Origin: Nocardioides ungokensis
Lineage (GTDB): Bacteria; Actinomycetota; Actinomycetes; Propionibacteriales; Nocardioidaceae
DNA: 64,000 nucleotides
Direction: 5' to 3'
NCBI RefSeq assembly: GCF_013466985.1
Contig: NZ_CP059164.1
Location: 2,427,001 to 2,491,000 of the forward strand
Shown one piece after another: positions 1 through 9,420 of this stretch (position 1 is its first letter; the number at the start of each line of letters is the position of its first letter). The notes beneath the pieces are model-generated. The model was given only the letters and a program-made list of their open reading frames with translations. It was not told where the DNA came from and did no database searches. Made by a program: the position numbers and the translations under genes.

Positions 1-38
1 CGGGGTGCTGCATGGGGCCTCCTGAGGTCGGGGTCAAT

Positions 39-539
39 TCAAGCAGGGGGCGCCTGCACCGGCTCGGTGACGTCGGCGACGGTGGCGTGGAGCGCGGCGA
101 CGAGCGCGCCGGCGTCGACAGTGAGGGCCACGCCGTGGGCGCCGCCGCCGAGGGAGATCGTTCCCTCGAGGCTCGCGTCGGCGATGACGGGCAGGGGAGT
201 GGTGCTGCCCAGGGGCGTGATGGTGCCCCGGACGTAGCCGGTCACCTCCCGCAGCCTCCGCGCTGGGCATCGAGAGCCGGTTCACGCCGAGCAGCGCGCG
301 GAGCTTCGGCCAGGCGATCTCGCGGTCTCCCGGCACCAGCACGAAGCGGTGGTCGCCCTCGCTGACCCGCACCACCATCGTCTTGACGACTTGCCGCGGC
401 GCCACCCGCGCGCGGCGGCCGCCTCCTGCAGGGACCGCACCGGACCGTGCCGGGTCACCGTGTGCGGGAGCCCCAGCCCCACGGCCGCGGCGATGGCACG
501 AGCGGACTGGTCGGACGGGTCGGGCTCGTCGGTGCTCAC
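39..539 (-). CDS. YbaK/EbsC-like aminoacyl-tRNA deacylase (frameshifted)
   Basis: Members of this family hydrolyse mischarged aminoacyl-tRNA (Cys- or Ala-tRNA-Pro type editing). The reading frame is broken twice. One base is missing in a G run near 405, and one extra base sits in a G run near 249. Repairing both gives one continuous protein of about 166 aa with the family pattern VVKTMV early, a central FVLVPGDREIAWPKLR stretch and GYVRGTITPLG late (positions about 95-110 of the repaired protein). The GTG start at 539 lies 6 nt below a TAGGTT -10 box (546-551), which implies a leaderless mRNA. Family assignment is good; exact substrate is not determinable. The shifts are probably sequence errors. 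Confidence 0.75.
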
Positions 540-545
540 GCCGCG

Positions 546-551
546 AACCTA
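546..551 (-). promoter_or_regulatory. Leaderless -10 box of the YbaK-like gene
   Basis: TAGGTT on the minus strand, 6 nt before the GTG at 539. It fits the TANNNT leaderless pattern repeated through the window. Confidence 0.5.
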
Positions 552-1184
552 CTCGCGCCGCACGGCCGAGCCGATGAACACGTGGGTCCAGGGGCGCCCG
601 ATGCGGGGCCCGGGGACGTACTCCTGGCTCAGTCCCGTGACCTCCAGGCCGGCGGCGCCGAGCAGCGCCGGGACGTCGCGGGCGAGGTGGCAGCCGCCAA
701 CGAGCCGCTGCTGGAGGGGGTCGAGGCGATGCTGCCAGCGGGCCACGCCGGGGTCGGGGGCCAGGCCGTGCTCGAGGAAGTGGAGGGCCGCCCCGGGGCG
801 CAGGACGCGGCGTACCTCCGCCAGCGCGGCGCCGACGTCCGGGATCGTGCACAGCGTGAACGTCGCCAGGGCCGCGTCGTACGTCGCGTCGGGGGCCTCG
901 AGCCGCTGCCCGTCGAGCCCGACCCGGCGTACCGGCACCTCGACCGCGCTGCGGCGGTCCGCCGAGCGGGCCCAGGCGACCTCCGAGGGCTCGACCGCGT
1001 CGACGGCCGTGACCTCCTGGGGCTGGTGGGGCAGGTTCAGGCCGCTGCCGAAGCCGATCTCGAGCACCCGCCCGCGGAGCCCGGCGCACGCCCGGTCACG
1101 CAGCCGCCCGACCTCGTCGGTGCCCAGCGAGAGGTCGGTGAGGCGCGGCACGACCTGGGCGGTCCAGATTCCCCGGGGGTCCAT
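549..1184 (-). CDS. Class I SAM-dependent methyltransferase
   Basis: Small soluble methyltransferase of about 211 aa. SAM motif I is LEIGFGSGLN in the first quarter, followed by an acidic VEPSEV motif II and TLCTIPD / EVRRVLRPGA in the positions of motifs post-II and III of the Methyltransf_11 family. Similar proteins are annotated as phosphatidylethanolamine N-methyltransferase-like or METTL7-like, but the substrate cannot be read from sequence. An upstream ATG at 1196 is in frame. I prefer 1184 because CATGCT lies 7 nt before it, close to the leaderless -10 pattern of neighbouring genes. It lies downstream of, and divergent from, dop. The position upstream of dop is often held by tRNA m1A58 methyltransferase and the mpa/ARC ATPase in other actinobacteria; neither is seen here. 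Confidence 0.8.
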   Translation of the reverse strand: MDPRGIWTAQVVPRLTDLSLGTDEVGRLRDRACAGLRGRVLEIGFGSGLNLPHQPQEVTAVDAVEPSEVAWARSADRRSAVEVPVRRVGLDGQRLEAPDATYDAALATFTLCTIPDVGAALAEVRRVLRPGAALHFLEHGLAPDPGVARWQHRLDPLQQRLVGGCHLARDVPALLGAAGLEVTGLSQEYVPGPRIGRPWTHVFIGSAVRRE

Positions 1185-1283
1185 GACGCCCAGCATGCCC
1201 GGCCCGTCTCATGCAGTGAGCACCCATCCGGTCGGGTCGCCCATTTCGGCGCGCGGTCCGGCCTGAGCGTCCTCGCCACCACG

Positions 1284-1289
1284 TAGGCT
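1284..1289 (+). promoter_or_regulatory. Leaderless -10 box of dop
   Basis: TAGGCT, 6 nt before the ATG at 1296. Transcription would start at or next to the A of the start codon. Confidence 0.6.
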
Positions 1290-1295
1290 CACCGC

Positions 1296-2804
1296 ATGAG
1301 CGTTCGACGGGTGATGGGAACCGAGGTCGAGTACGGCATCTCGGTGCAGGGCCAGCCCCTGGCCAACCCCATGGTCGCGTCCTCGCAGGTGGTCAACGCC
1401 TACGCGTCGGCGACCATCAAGGCGCGCCGGGCCCGGTGGGACTTCGAGGAGGAGTCGCCGCTGCGCGACGCGCGCGGCTTCGACATGTCCCGCCAGGTCG
1501 CGGATCCCAGCCAGCTCACCGACGAGGACTTGGGCCTGGCCAACGTCATCCTCACCAACGGCGCCCGGCTGTACGTCGACCACGCCCACCCGGAGTACTC
1601 CACGCCCGAGGTCACCTCGCCGCTGGACATCGTGCGGTGGGACAAGGCGGGGGAGCAGGTGATGCTCGATGCCTCCCGCCGGGCCGGTCAGCTGCCCGGC
1701 GGCGCCCCGATCGTGCTCTACAAGAACAACACCGACAACAAGGGCGCGTCGTACGGCGCCCACGAGAACTACCTGATGCGGCGCTCGACGCCGTTCGGTG
1801 ACATCGTTCGGCACCTCACGCCGTTCTTCGTCAGCCGCCAGGTGGTCTGCGGCGCCGGCCGCGTGGGGATCGGCCAGGACGGCCGCGAGCACGGCTTCCA
1901 GGTCAGCCAGCGCGCCGACTACTTCGAGGTCGAGGTCGGGCTCGAGACGACCCTCAAGCGCCCCATCATCAACACCCGCGACGAGCCGCACGCCGACCCG
2001 GAGAAGTACCGCCGCCTGCACGTGATCATCGGCGACGCCAACCTGGCGGAGGTGTCGACGTACCTCAAGGTCGGCACCACCGCGCTGGTCCTCGCCATGA
2101 TCGAGGACCGCTTCATCTCCGCCGACCTCGGGCTGGAGAGCCCGGTGTCGGCGCTGCGGGCCGTGTCCCACGACCCGACGCTCAAGCAGACGGTGTCGCT
2201 GCGCGACGGGCGCACGCTGACGGCCCTGCAGCTGCAGCTGGAGTACCTCGACCTGGCCAAGAAGTACGTCGAGGACCGGCTCGGCTCCGACGCCGACCCG
2301 CAGACCGTCGACGTGCTGGCCCGGTGGGAGTCCGTGCTCGACCGGCTCGAGCGCGACCCCATGCTGTGCGCCTCCGAGCTCGACTGGGTCGCCAAGCTCA
2401 AGCTGCTCGAGCAGTACCGGCAGCGCGACGGCCTGGACTGGGACGACGCCAAGCTGCAGCTGATCGACTACCAGTACTCCGACATCCGTCCCGAGAAGGG
2501 GCTCTACCACCGGCTGGTCGGGCTCGGCCGGATCGACCGGCTCCTCGACGACGTCGTGGTGGAGTCGGCGATGCACGACCCGCCGACGGACACCCGCGCG
2601 TACTTCCGCGGCCGCTGCCTGGAGAAGTACGCCGACCACGTCGCTGCGGCGTCGTGGGACTCCGTCATCTTCGACCTCCCCGGACGGGAGTCCCTGCAGC
2701 GGGTCCCGACCATCGACCCGCTGCGCGGCAGCAAGGCCCACGTGGGCGCGCTGCTGGACCGGTGTGAGACAGCGGAGGCGTTGTTCGCCGCACTCACCCG
2801 ATAG
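1296..2804 (+). CDS. dop: Pup deamidase/depupylase Dop
   Basis: Dop belongs to the carboxylate-amine ligase fold family with PafA. It removes Pup from tagged proteins and, where Pup ends in Gln, deamidates it to Glu. The 502 aa length matches Mycobacterium Dop (about 505). The N-terminal [11 protein letters not shown]-site glutamates, the [18 protein letters not shown] block (Asp95 aligns with the catalytic Asp of Dop) and the NTRDEPHAD motif are intact. The ATG at 1296 follows a leaderless promoter. It heads the proteasome operon, with pup 32 nt downstream. Because Pup here ends in Glu, deamidation is not needed, so the inferred role is depupylation. Confidence 0.97.
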   Translation: MSVRRVMGTEVEYGISVQGQPLANPMVASSQVVNAYASATIKARRARWDFEEESPLRDARGFDMSRQVADPSQLTDEDLGLANVILTNGARLYVDHAHPEYSTPEVTSPLDIVRWDKAGEQVMLDASRRAGQLPGGAPIVLYKNNTDNKGASYGAHENYLMRRSTPFGDIVRHLTPFFVSRQVVCGAGRVGIGQDGREHGFQVSQRADYFEVEVGLETTLKRPIINTRDEPHADPEKYRRLHVIIGDANLAEVSTYLKVGTTALVLAMIEDRFISADLGLESPVSALRAVSHDPTLKQTVSLRDGRTLTALQLQLEYLDLAKKYVEDRLGSDADPQTVDVLARWESVLDRLERDPMLCASELDWVAKLKLLEQYRQRDGLDWDDAKLQLIDYQYSDIRPEKGLYHRLVGLGRIDRLLDDVVVESAMHDPPTDTRAYFRGRCLEKYADHVAAASWDSVIFDLPGRESLQRVPTIDPLRGSKAHVGALLDRCETAEALFAALTR

Positions 2805-2836
2805 GTGGATAGGGTCGGACCGAGCGAAGGAGAGAC

Positions 2837-3034
2837 ATGGCACAGGAGCAGAAGCAGCCCCGCAAGTCCTCGGAGACCGAGGAGTCGACCGAGGTCGCTC
2901 CGGAGACCGACGTCGCCGAGCGCAAGGAGGCCCTCGACGACGACGTGGACGCGATCCTCGACGAGATCGACGACGTCCTGGAGACCAACGCCGAGGACTT
3001 CGTGAAGTCGTTCATCCAGAAGGGTGGCGAATGA
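2837..3034 (+). CDS. pup: Prokaryotic ubiquitin-like protein Pup
   Basis: This 65-aa protein is joined by its C-terminal Glu to lysines of proteins destined for the proteasome. It shows the disordered, charged N-terminal half, the acidic coiled-coil segment (about residues 30-52, rich in Asp/Glu/Ile) that binds the Mpa/ARC ATPase, and the conserved [15 protein letters not shown] tail. The last residue is Glu (codon gaa at 3029-3031), not the Gln of mycobacterial Pup, so it is encoded ready for ligation. A good ribosome site (gaaggagag) precedes the ATG. The stop codon overlaps the prcB start in ATGA. Confidence 0.97.
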   Translation: MAQEQKQPRKSSETEESTEVAPETDVAERKEALDDDVDAILDEIDDVLETNAEDFVKSFIQKGGE

Positions 3035-3876
3035 TCGACGGCCCGCGGCTCCCGGCCGCCTACCTGATGCCAGGCACGTCGTCGTTCAGCGACTTCCTCT
3101 CCGAACAGGCGCCCGACCTGCTGCCGTCCCGGCGGGCCGTTCCGCAGGGGCACGCCGGTGACCTCGCGCCCCACGGCACCACGATCGTGGCGGCGACCTT
3201 CCCCGGCGGCGTGGTGATGGCCGGTGACCGTCGCGCGACGATGGGCAACATCATCGCCCAGCGCGACATCCAGAAGGTCTTCCCGGCCGACGAGTTCTCC
3301 GCGGTCGGTATCGCCGGCAGCGCCGGGCTGGCCGTCGAGATGGTGCGGCTCTTCCAGACCGAGCTGGAGCACTACGAGAAGATCGAGGGCAGCACGCTCT
3401 CGATGGACGGCAAGGCGAACCGGCTGGCCGCGCTGATCCGCTCCAACCTCGGCATGGCGATGCAGGGCCTGGCCGTGGTCCCGCTCTTCGCCGGCTACGA
3501 CCTCAACCACGAGCAGGGTCGGATCTTCAGCTACGACGTGACCGGTGGGCGGTACGAGGAGACGGCGTTCCACTCGGTCGGGTCGGGCTCACTCTTCGCC
3601 CGGGGCTCGCTGAAGAAGCTCTACCGCGACGACTTCACCGCCGACCAGACGGTGCAGGCGGTCGTCGAGGCGCTGTACGACGCCGCCGACGACGACTCCG
3701 CGACCGGCGGTCCCGACATCACCCGCCGGATCTTCCCGGTCGTCCAGGTCATGACCACCGACGGCGGCCGACGACTGCCCGACGACGAGGTCGCCGCGAT
3801 CGCCGACCGTGTCATCGCGGGCCGGATGAACCGCCCCGACGGGCCGGCGGCCCCGCTCGAGCAGGGAGCCAACTGA
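3031..3876 (+). CDS. prcB: 20S proteasome beta subunit
   Basis: Catalytic subunit of the bacterial 20S core particle, 281 aa. A propeptide of 49 residues precedes the mature N-terminal nucleophile Thr50 in [14 protein letters not shown], where autocleavage exposes the Thr. The GDRRATMGN and [11 protein letters not shown] blocks are typical beta-subunit elements. The start at 3031 overlaps the pup stop (ATGA), so the two are translationally coupled. The mature length of about 232 aa is normal. The C-terminal tail ([10 protein letters not shown]) is short and polar. Confidence 0.96.
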   Translation: MIDGPRLPAAYLMPGTSSFSDFLSEQAPDLLPSRRAVPQGHAGDLAPHGTTIVAATFPGGVVMAGDRRATMGNIIAQRDIQKVFPADEFSAVGIAGSAGLAVEMVRLFQTELEHYEKIEGSTLSMDGKANRLAALIRSNLGMAMQGLAVVPLFAGYDLNHEQGRIFSYDVTGGRYEETAFHSVGSGSLFARGSLKKLYRDDFTADQTVQAVVEALYDAADDDSATGGPDITRRIFPVVQVMTTDGGRRLPDDEVAAIADRVIAGRMNRPDGPAAPLEQGAN

Positions 3877-3878
3877 CC

Positions 3879-4679
3879 ATGAGCATGCCGTTCTACGTCT
3901 CGCCCGAGCAGCTGATGAAGGACCGGGCCGACTTCGCCCGCAAGGGCATCGGCCGGGGCCGCTCGGTCGTGGCCGTGCAGTACGCCGACGGCGTGCTCTT
4001 CGTGTCCGAGAACCCGTCACAGGCCCTGCACAAGGTCTCGGAGATCTACGACCGGATCGCCTTCGCCGCGGTGGGCCGCTACAACGAGTTCGAGAACCTC
4101 CGGATCGCCGGCGTACGCCTCGCGGACATGCGGGGCTACGCCTACGACCGCCGCGACGTCACCGGCCGCGGCCTCGCGAACGCCTACGCCCAGACGCTCG
4201 GCACGATCTTCTCCAGCGGCGGCGAGAAGCCGTACGAGGTCGAGATCTTCGTCGCCGAGATCGGTGACTCGCCCGCCGACGACCAGATCTACCGCCTCAC
4301 CTACGACGGCCAGGTCGCCGACGAGCACGGGTACGCCGTGATGGGTGGCCAGGCCGACACGGTCGCGGAGTACCTCGGCGAGCACTACCGCGAGGGCGCC
4401 CCCCTCGACGAGGCCCTCCGTGTCGCCGTGGGCGCCCTCGGGCACACCTCGAGCGACAACGGGGGCAGCCAGGACCGGGTGATCCCCACCGAGGACCTCG
4501 AGGTCGCGGTGCTCGACCGGACCCGCACCCAGCCCCGGAAGTTCCTCCGGCTGCGCCCCAACCGCCTCGACACACTCCTCGGCGAGCGCGGCCCCGCCAC
4601 CCACGCCGAGCCCGAGCAGCTCAACGCCCCCGAGTCGTCGTCCTCGGGAGACGAGCCACCGATCGCGCCGCCCGGCTGA
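3879..4679 (+). CDS. prcA: 20S proteasome alpha subunit
   Basis: Forms the outer, gating rings of the 20S core. It has 266 aa, slightly longer than mycobacterial PrcA (248). The N-terminal [23 protein letters not shown] gate segment (split here at the helix H0 boundary) and GRSVVAV strand are typical, and [14 protein letters not shown] lies in the first third. The last 35 residues are a low-complexity acidic and proline-rich tail ending in PPG. No HbYX-receiving change is evident. It begins 2 nt after the prcB stop, the same operon. The operon then meets a repeat element at 4694 instead of the usual pafA. Confidence 0.96.
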   Translation: MSMPFYVSPEQLMKDRADFARKGIGRGRSVVAVQYADGVLFVSENPSQALHKVSEIYDRIAFAAVGRYNEFENLRIAGVRLADMRGYAYDRRDVTGRGLANAYAQTLGTIFSSGGEKPYEVEIFVAEIGDSPADDQIYRLTYDGQVADEHGYAVMGGQADTVAEYLGEHYREGAPLDEALRVAVGALGHTSSDNGGSQDRVIPTEDLEVAVLDRTRTQPRKFLRLRPNRLDTLLGERGPATHAEPEQLNAPESSSSGDEPPIAPPG

Positions 4680-4693
4680 CGGGCGCCTGTCCA

Positions 4694-4756
4694 TGCGGTT
4701 TGGTCACCAACCGCACGCCGGAGGGGTCATTTCCTGTGGTTGGTGACCAAACCGCA
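4694..4756. repeat. 63-bp dyad repeat, copy 1 (left flank of nuclease-like cassette)
   Basis: Two 22-nt arms in opposite orientation separated by 19 nt. The left arm (4694-4715) is the reverse complement of TGCGGTTGGTGACCAAACCGCA. The right arm (4735-4756) matches it with one change. Each arm is itself a near palindrome around GGTGACC. The spacer shares GTCATTT with copy 2 at 5816-5878, which has the same 41-nt arm period. Confidence 0.85.
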
Positions 4757-4865
4757 ACCCACTCCAGCCCCGATCTCGTCCCCAGCTGACCTTCCGGCAC
4801 CGGTTCTCCACAGGCCTGGCAACGAGGAGGATCGGTCGCCCTGAAGCCGGCGCACCCTCTTCCGC

Positions 4866-5840
4866 ATGACCGAAGAGGAACAGGACGTCTATGGGCCGAT
4901 CCGCGGCCAGGTGCGGCTGGTCGACCACCGCCGTGTCAGCCACGGGCTCTACCTGCGAAAGCAGGACGGGCTGACGATCGACGAGGAGTCGCTCCGCGAC
5001 CTCGGGGCCTACCTGCTGGTCCTCCCCAAGGGGGCGGTGTTCACCCACGTCACCGCCGCGCGCCTGCTCGGGTGGCAGCTGCCCAAGATGCCCGAGCAGG
5101 TGCCGGTGTTCGCCGCTGTCCAGGGGGATCCCAAACGTCCACGCCGGCACGGGCTCATCTGCTCGCGTCTGGTGCGCGAGACACGGGCCGGCGAGGCGAT
5201 GGGGCTGCCCGTCGACTCACCCGAGGAGATCCTGCTGCGTGCGGCCCGGGACCTGGGGGTCCTGGACCTGGTGATCATGATCGACTCGGCCCGCAACCTC
5301 GGTCATCTCGACGACGACCAGATGCAGCAGGTGCTCGGGAGCAAGCGGCCCGGCGTACGCATGCTGCGCACCGCCTACGAGCTGTCGACCGACCGCGCCG
5401 AGTCCGCGGGAGAGTCCTGCCTGCGCATCTTCCACGAGGCCATCGGGGTCGCCGTCGAGCCGCAGGTGGAGCTGTTCGACGACGACGGGGTGTTCCTCGG
5501 TCGCGCAGACCTCCTCGTGACGGGCACCTGCGACGTCCACGAGTACGACGGGGAGCACCACCGCGGGAAGGTGCAGCACCGCACCGACCTGCGGCGGGAG
5601 CGTGGGTGGAGCGGGACGCCGTACGTCCGCCGAGGCTTCGTCCTCGACGACCTGCTCAACCACCCGCTCGTGGTGATGCACGAGATCGACCGTGCGCTCG
5701 GCCGCCCGCACGACCTGTCAGGGCTCGAGGCCTGGCGTCGACTCGTCGAGAACTCGCTCTACTCCGAGCAGGGCAGGGAACGGGTGATGAACCGGTGGCG
5801 CCGTCAGGGCGGGATCATCGATTGGTCACGAACTGCATGA
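4866..5840 (+). CDS. Repeat-flanked AbiEi/DUF559-like protein with PD-(D/E)xK-like domain
   Basis: A 324-aa protein of unknown function. The N-terminal two thirds (about 1-170) resemble the AbiEi-type antitoxin/transcription-regulator architecture common in high-GC actinobacteria. The C-terminal part has the Vsr/DUF559-like order ES-x-GES (Glu183), a GRADLL strand (Asp215), HEYDG (Glu226/Asp228), Lys235 and Asp241-x-x-R. This is compatible with a PD-(D/E)xK nuclease, but catalysis is inference. It interrupts the usual prcA-pafA neighbourhood and lies between two copies of the 63-bp dyad repeat. The right copy overlaps its last seven codons and the stop codon falls in that repeat's spacer. No toxin partner gene is adjacent. 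It shares its C-terminal motifs with the protein at 18647-19597. Confidence 0.8.
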   Translation: MTEEEQDVYGPIRGQVRLVDHRRVSHGLYLRKQDGLTIDEESLRDLGAYLLVLPKGAVFTHVTAARLLGWQLPKMPEQVPVFAAVQGDPKRPRRHGLICSRLVRETRAGEAMGLPVDSPEEILLRAARDLGVLDLVIMIDSARNLGHLDDDQMQQVLGSKRPGVRMLRTAYELSTDRAESAGESCLRIFHEAIGVAVEPQVELFDDDGVFLGRADLLVTGTCDVHEYDGEHHRGKVQHRTDLRRERGWSGTPYVRRGFVLDDLLNHPLVVMHEIDRALGRPHDLSGLEAWRRLVENSLYSEQGRERVMNRWRRQGGIIDWSRTA

Positions 5841-5878
5841 TCCGACCGTCATTTGATGCGGTTGGTGACCAAACCGCA
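5816..5878. repeat. 63-bp dyad repeat, copy 2 (right flank of nuclease-like cassette)
   Basis: The degenerate left arm (5816-5837) lies inside the 3' end of the nuclease-like gene. The spacer is 19 nt (5838-5856). The right arm (5857-5878) is a perfect TGCGGTTGGTGACCAAACCGCA apart from carrying 22 nt in two blocks. The 41-nt arm period equals that of copies 1 and 4. Confidence 0.85.
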
Positions 5879-5963
5879 GCTCCCAGCGACCCCGGGCTCG
5901 CGAAACCGCCGAATCCCCCGGACCAATCGGCGGAGCATCCGGCGCGCACCACCATCCTGCGCC

Positions 5964-5969
5964 TAGGCT
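5964..5969 (+). promoter_or_regulatory. Leaderless -10 box of pafA
   Basis: TAGGCT, 7 nt before the ATG at 5977. It shows pafA has its own promoter downstream of the cassette. Confidence 0.6.
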
Positions 5970-5976
5970 GACCAGC

Positions 5977-7338
5977 ATGGACCGGCGGATCTTCGGGATC
6001 GAGAACGAGTACGGCGTCACGTGCACGTTCAAGGGGCAGCGCCGCCTGAGTCCCGACGAGGTGGCCCGCTACCTGTTCCGCAAGGTGGTCAGCTGGGGCC
6101 GCAGCTCCAACGTGTTTCTCCGCAACGGTGCCCGGCTCTACCTCGACGTCGGGAGCCACCCGGAGTACGCCACCCCCGAGTGCGACGACATCGCGGAGCT
6201 CGTCACCCATGACAAGGCGGGGGAGCGGGTGCTCGAGGGGCTGCTGCTCGACGCCGAGCAGCGGCTGCACGACGAGGGCATCGCGGGCGAGATCTACCTG
6301 TTCAAGAACAACACCGACTCGGCGGGCAACTCCTACGGCTGCCACGAGAACTACCTGGTCGGGCGGGCGGGGGAGTTCAGCCGGCTCGCCGACGTGCTCA
6401 TCCCGTTCCTGGTGACCCGCCAGATCATCGTGGGCGCCGGCAAGATCACCCAGACCCCGCGCGGCGCCAGCTACAGCGTGAGCCAGCGCGCCGAGCACAT
6501 CTGGGAGGGCGTCTCCAGCGCCACCACGCGCAGCCGGCCGATCATCAACACCCGCGACGAACCGCACGCCGACGCCGAGAAGTACCGCCGCCTCCACGTC
6601 ATCGTCGGCGACTCCAACATGAGTGAGACCACGACGATGCTCAAGGTCGCCAGCTGCGACCTGGTGCTCCGGATGATCGAGGAGGGCGTGGTGATGCGCG
6701 ACCTCACGATGGAGAACCCCATCCGCGCCATCCGCGAGATCTCCCACGACGTCACCGGCCGCCGCAAGGTCCGCCTCGCGAACGGCCGCGAGGCCAGCGC
6801 CCTGGAGATCCAGGCGGAGTACCTCTCCAAGGCCCGCGACTTCGTCGACCGCCGCGACCTCAGCACGCCGCTCATCGAGCAGGCGCTCGACCTGTGGGAG
6901 CGCGGGCTCAAGGCGATCGAGTCCGACGACCTGAGCCTGGTGGACCGCGAGATCGACTGGGTCATCAAGTGGAAGCTGATCGACCGCTACCGCGCCAAGC
7001 ACGGGCTGCCGCTGGGCCACCCGCGGATCGCCCAGCTCGACCTCGCCTACCACGACATCCACCGCGGCCGGGGGCTCTACTACCTGCTCGAGAAGCGGGG
7101 TGCGGTCGCCCGCGTCACCTCGGACCTGAAGATCTTCGAGGCCAAGTCGGTGCCGCCGCAGACCACCCGGGCCCGCCTGCGCGGCGAGTTCATCCGCAAG
7201 GCCCAGGAACGCCGCCGCGACTTCACCGTCGACTGGGTGCATCTCAAGCTCAACGACCAGGCTCAACGCACCGTCCTGTGCAAGGACCCGTTCCGGGCGC
7301 ACGACGAGCGGGTGCAGCGTCTCATCGACGGCATGTGA
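5977..7338 (+). CDS. pafA: Pup-protein ligase PafA
   Basis: Ligates the C-terminal Glu of Pup to substrate lysines using ATP via a gamma-glutamyl phosphate. The 453 aa length matches Mycobacterium PafA (452). Conserved elements are [10 protein letters not shown] at the N-terminus, [19 protein letters not shown] (Asp57 as the likely catalytic base), [18 protein letters not shown] and [20 protein letters not shown]. It is a paralogue of Dop in the same window. Its own leaderless promoter lies right after repeat copy 2, so it is probably not read only from the dop-pup-prcBA transcript. Confidence 0.97.
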   Translation: MDRRIFGIENEYGVTCTFKGQRRLSPDEVARYLFRKVVSWGRSSNVFLRNGARLYLDVGSHPEYATPECDDIAELVTHDKAGERVLEGLLLDAEQRLHDEGIAGEIYLFKNNTDSAGNSYGCHENYLVGRAGEFSRLADVLIPFLVTRQIIVGAGKITQTPRGASYSVSQRAEHIWEGVSSATTRSRPIINTRDEPHADAEKYRRLHVIVGDSNMSETTTMLKVASCDLVLRMIEEGVVMRDLTMENPIRAIREISHDVTGRRKVRLANGREASALEIQAEYLSKARDFVDRRDLSTPLIEQALDLWERGLKAIESDDLSLVDREIDWVIKWKLIDRYRAKHGLPLGHPRIAQLDLAYHDIHRGRGLYYLLEKRGAVARVTSDLKIFEAKSVPPQTTRARLRGEFIRKAQERRRDFTVDWVHLKLNDQAQRTVLCKDPFRAHDERVQRLIDGM

Positions 7339-7446
7339 CCTCGTCCTGTGCACATCGGGGCCCGGCTGCGGGAACTTCTCAGCCGCTCCGGATAGGGTGA
7401 CCGCGCCGTTCCCGCTCCTGAACACTCCCTTTGAAGGTGGATCCAC

Positions 7447-8397
7447 GTGTCTCGACGTCTTCGTCGTCTCCCGGCCGCGCTGCTGCCCGTCGTTCTCCTG
7501 GCGGGCCTGACCGCCTGCGGCGGCGGTGACGACTCGTCCTCGGCGTCCAGCCCGCTCGACTCGGTGAGCATCTCCGGCGACGTCGGCAAGGAGCCGACGG
7601 TGGACTGGAAGAGCCAGATGACCGTCAACTCGGTCTCGTCCAAGACCCTGACCACCGGCGACGGCGCCAAGCTGGAGGAAGGCGACACCGTCAACGCGCT
7701 GGTCTGGATCGGTGACGGCTACACCAAGAAGCAGGCCTCGAGCGGCTTCGACCGCTCGCCCGAGCAGGTGCCGATCGACAGCAACGGCAACCCGGCCATC
7801 ATCGACGCCCTCAAGGGCCAGACGATCGGGTCCCGGGTGGCCATCACGGCCCCGGCCGACAAGATCTTCGGCGCGTCGGGCAACGCCCAGCTCGGCATCG
7901 GCAACAAGGACGGGGTGCTCATCATCATCGACCTCGTCAGCCTGGCTCCCAAGCCGCTCGACGGGCCCCAGGGCAAGTCCCAGCCGGCCCCCTCGTGGGC
8001 TCCGAAGGTGGTCGAGAAGAACGGCGCGGTCACCTCCCTGGACTTCAGCAAGGCCCCGAAGCCCGACGGCAAGCTCCGCGACGCCACCCTGATCCAGGGC
8101 ACCGGCGCCACGGTGAAGAAGGGCCAGAACATCACGGTCAACTACCTCGGCCAGGTGTACGGCGCGAAGGCGCCCTTCGACGAGAGCTACAGCAAGGGCT
8201 CGCCGCTCCAGACCGTCATCGGCGCCGGCCAGGTGATCCCCGGCTGGGACAAGACGATCGTCGGCAAGAAGGTCGGCAGCCGGGTTCTGCTCGCCATCCC
8301 GCCGAAGGAGGGCTACGGCAGCCAGGGCAGCCCGCAGGCCGGGATCAAGGGCACCGACACCATCTACTTCGTCGTCGACATCCTCGCGGCCAGCTGA
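7447..8397 (+). CDS. FKBP-type peptidyl-prolyl isomerase lipoprotein
   Basis: Exported prolyl isomerase of 316 aa. The GTG start at 7447 follows a gaaggtgg ribosome site. The N-terminus has two Arg pairs, a hydrophobic stretch and the lipobox LTAC, so Cys23 should be lipidated. Two FKBP-like domains follow: a degenerate N-terminal one (about 55-165) and a better preserved C-terminal one (about 205-315) with KKGQNITVNYLGQVY, VIPGWDKTIVGKKVGSR and the GIKGTDTIYFVVDIL end strand. It sits between pafA and pafB, an arrangement seen in related actinobacteria, with no proven link to the proteasome. Confidence 0.9.
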   Translation: MSRRLRRLPAALLPVVLLAGLTACGGGDDSSSASSPLDSVSISGDVGKEPTVDWKSQMTVNSVSSKTLTTGDGAKLEEGDTVNALVWIGDGYTKKQASSGFDRSPEQVPIDSNGNPAIIDALKGQTIGSRVAITAPADKIFGASGNAQLGIGNKDGVLIIIDLVSLAPKPLDGPQGKSQPAPSWAPKVVEKNGAVTSLDFSKAPKPDGKLRDATLIQGTGATVKKGQNITVNYLGQVYGAKAPFDESYSKGSPLQTVIGAGQVIPGWDKTIVGKKVGSRVLLAIPPKEGYGSQGSPQAGIKGTDTIYFVVDILAAS

Positions 8398-8425
8398 CCC
8401 CGAGCCGGACGAGCAGGACACCACG

Positions 8426-9420
8426 ATGAGCGGCATGGCAGCGCGCAAGAGCGAGCGACTGCTCAACCTGCTCATCATGCTGCTCGTCCAGCGCAACTAC
8501 GTCAGCAAGGAGCGGATCCGCGCGATCCTCTATCCCGACTCGTCCACGACGGGTTCGAGAAGATGTTCGAGCGCGACAAGGAGGAGCTGCGCAGCCTCGG
8601 CGTCCCGATCGAGGTGGGCAACATGGACCCCCTCTTCGACGACGAGCCCGGCTACCGGATCCCCCCGGACCGCTTCGCCCTGCCCGACGTGAGCCTGGAG
8701 GCCGACGAGGCCGCCGTGATCGGCCTTGCCACCCGCGTGTGGGAGCACGCCCGGCTGGCCGAGGCCACCACCGAGGCGGTCCGCAAGCTGACGGCGCTCG
8801 GCGTACCGCTGGACGTCTCCGCCCTCGACATCGCCCAGCCGCGCCTGAGCGCCGACGAGCCGTCCTTCGACGTGTTCTGGGAGGCGACCCAGGAGCGCTG
8901 CCCGGTCGAGTTCGACTACCGCCGACCGGGGGAGGACACCTCCACCACGCGCCACCTGCAGCCGTGGGGCGTCGTCCGCTACTCCGGCCGCTGGTACGCC
9001 GTGGGCTTCGACACCGACCGCGGCGAGGAGCGGGTCTTCCGGCTCTCGCGCGTCCAGGGCGAGGCACGCCGCGCCGGCAAGCCCGGCTCGTACGACGTGC
9101 CGCCCGGCACCGACGTCCGGGCCACGGCGCACCGGCTGGCACCCGCACCGACCTCCGAGCGGGCCACGGTCCTGGTCCGCGCCGGTGCCGGGCTCGCCCT
9201 GCGCCGCAACGCCGAGAGCGTGGAGGTCGGCGTCCCCGGGCCCGACGACGCGTCCGCCTGGGACCGGCTCCTGGTCTCGCGCAGCGGGCCCGGCCTGGCC
9301 GACGAGCTCCTGGGCTACGGCGCCGACGTCCGCGTCGAGGAGCCGGCCGAGCTCCGGGACCGGATCGTGGAGCGGCTCGCCGCCGTGGTCGGCGCCGGCA
9401 CGGGGGAGGCACGAGCATGA
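8426..9420 (+). CDS. pafB: WYL-domain transcription regulator PafB (frameshifted)
   Basis: PafB with PafC forms the WYL-type activator of the LexA-independent DNA damage response in mycobacteria. The N-terminal winged helix starts at the ATG at 8426 (RKSERLLNLLIMLLVQRNYVSKERIRAIL). The frame breaks near 8545. Adding one C to the CC pair restores the expected continuation into GFEKMFERDKEELR. The WYL core includes RWYAVGFDTDRGEERVFRLS at roughly residues 190-210. The stop codon overlaps the pafC start in ATGA. The break is most likely a sequence error, because both halves are fully conserved. Confidence 0.88.

Noticed and set aside
1209..2843. Long open frame antisense to dop, and similar long frames antisense to pafA (5815-8496), the UvrA-like gene (41047-43551) and the XRE/akr region (47975-50455)
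   Set aside because: These are third-position GC shadows: Val/Gly/Arg-rich, no domains, and the opposite strand encodes a fully conserved protein.
4866..5840. Canonical type IV toxin-antitoxin pair (AbiEi/AbiEii)
   Set aside because: No nucleotidyltransferase toxin lies beside either AbiEi-like gene, and the C-terminus is nuclease-like.
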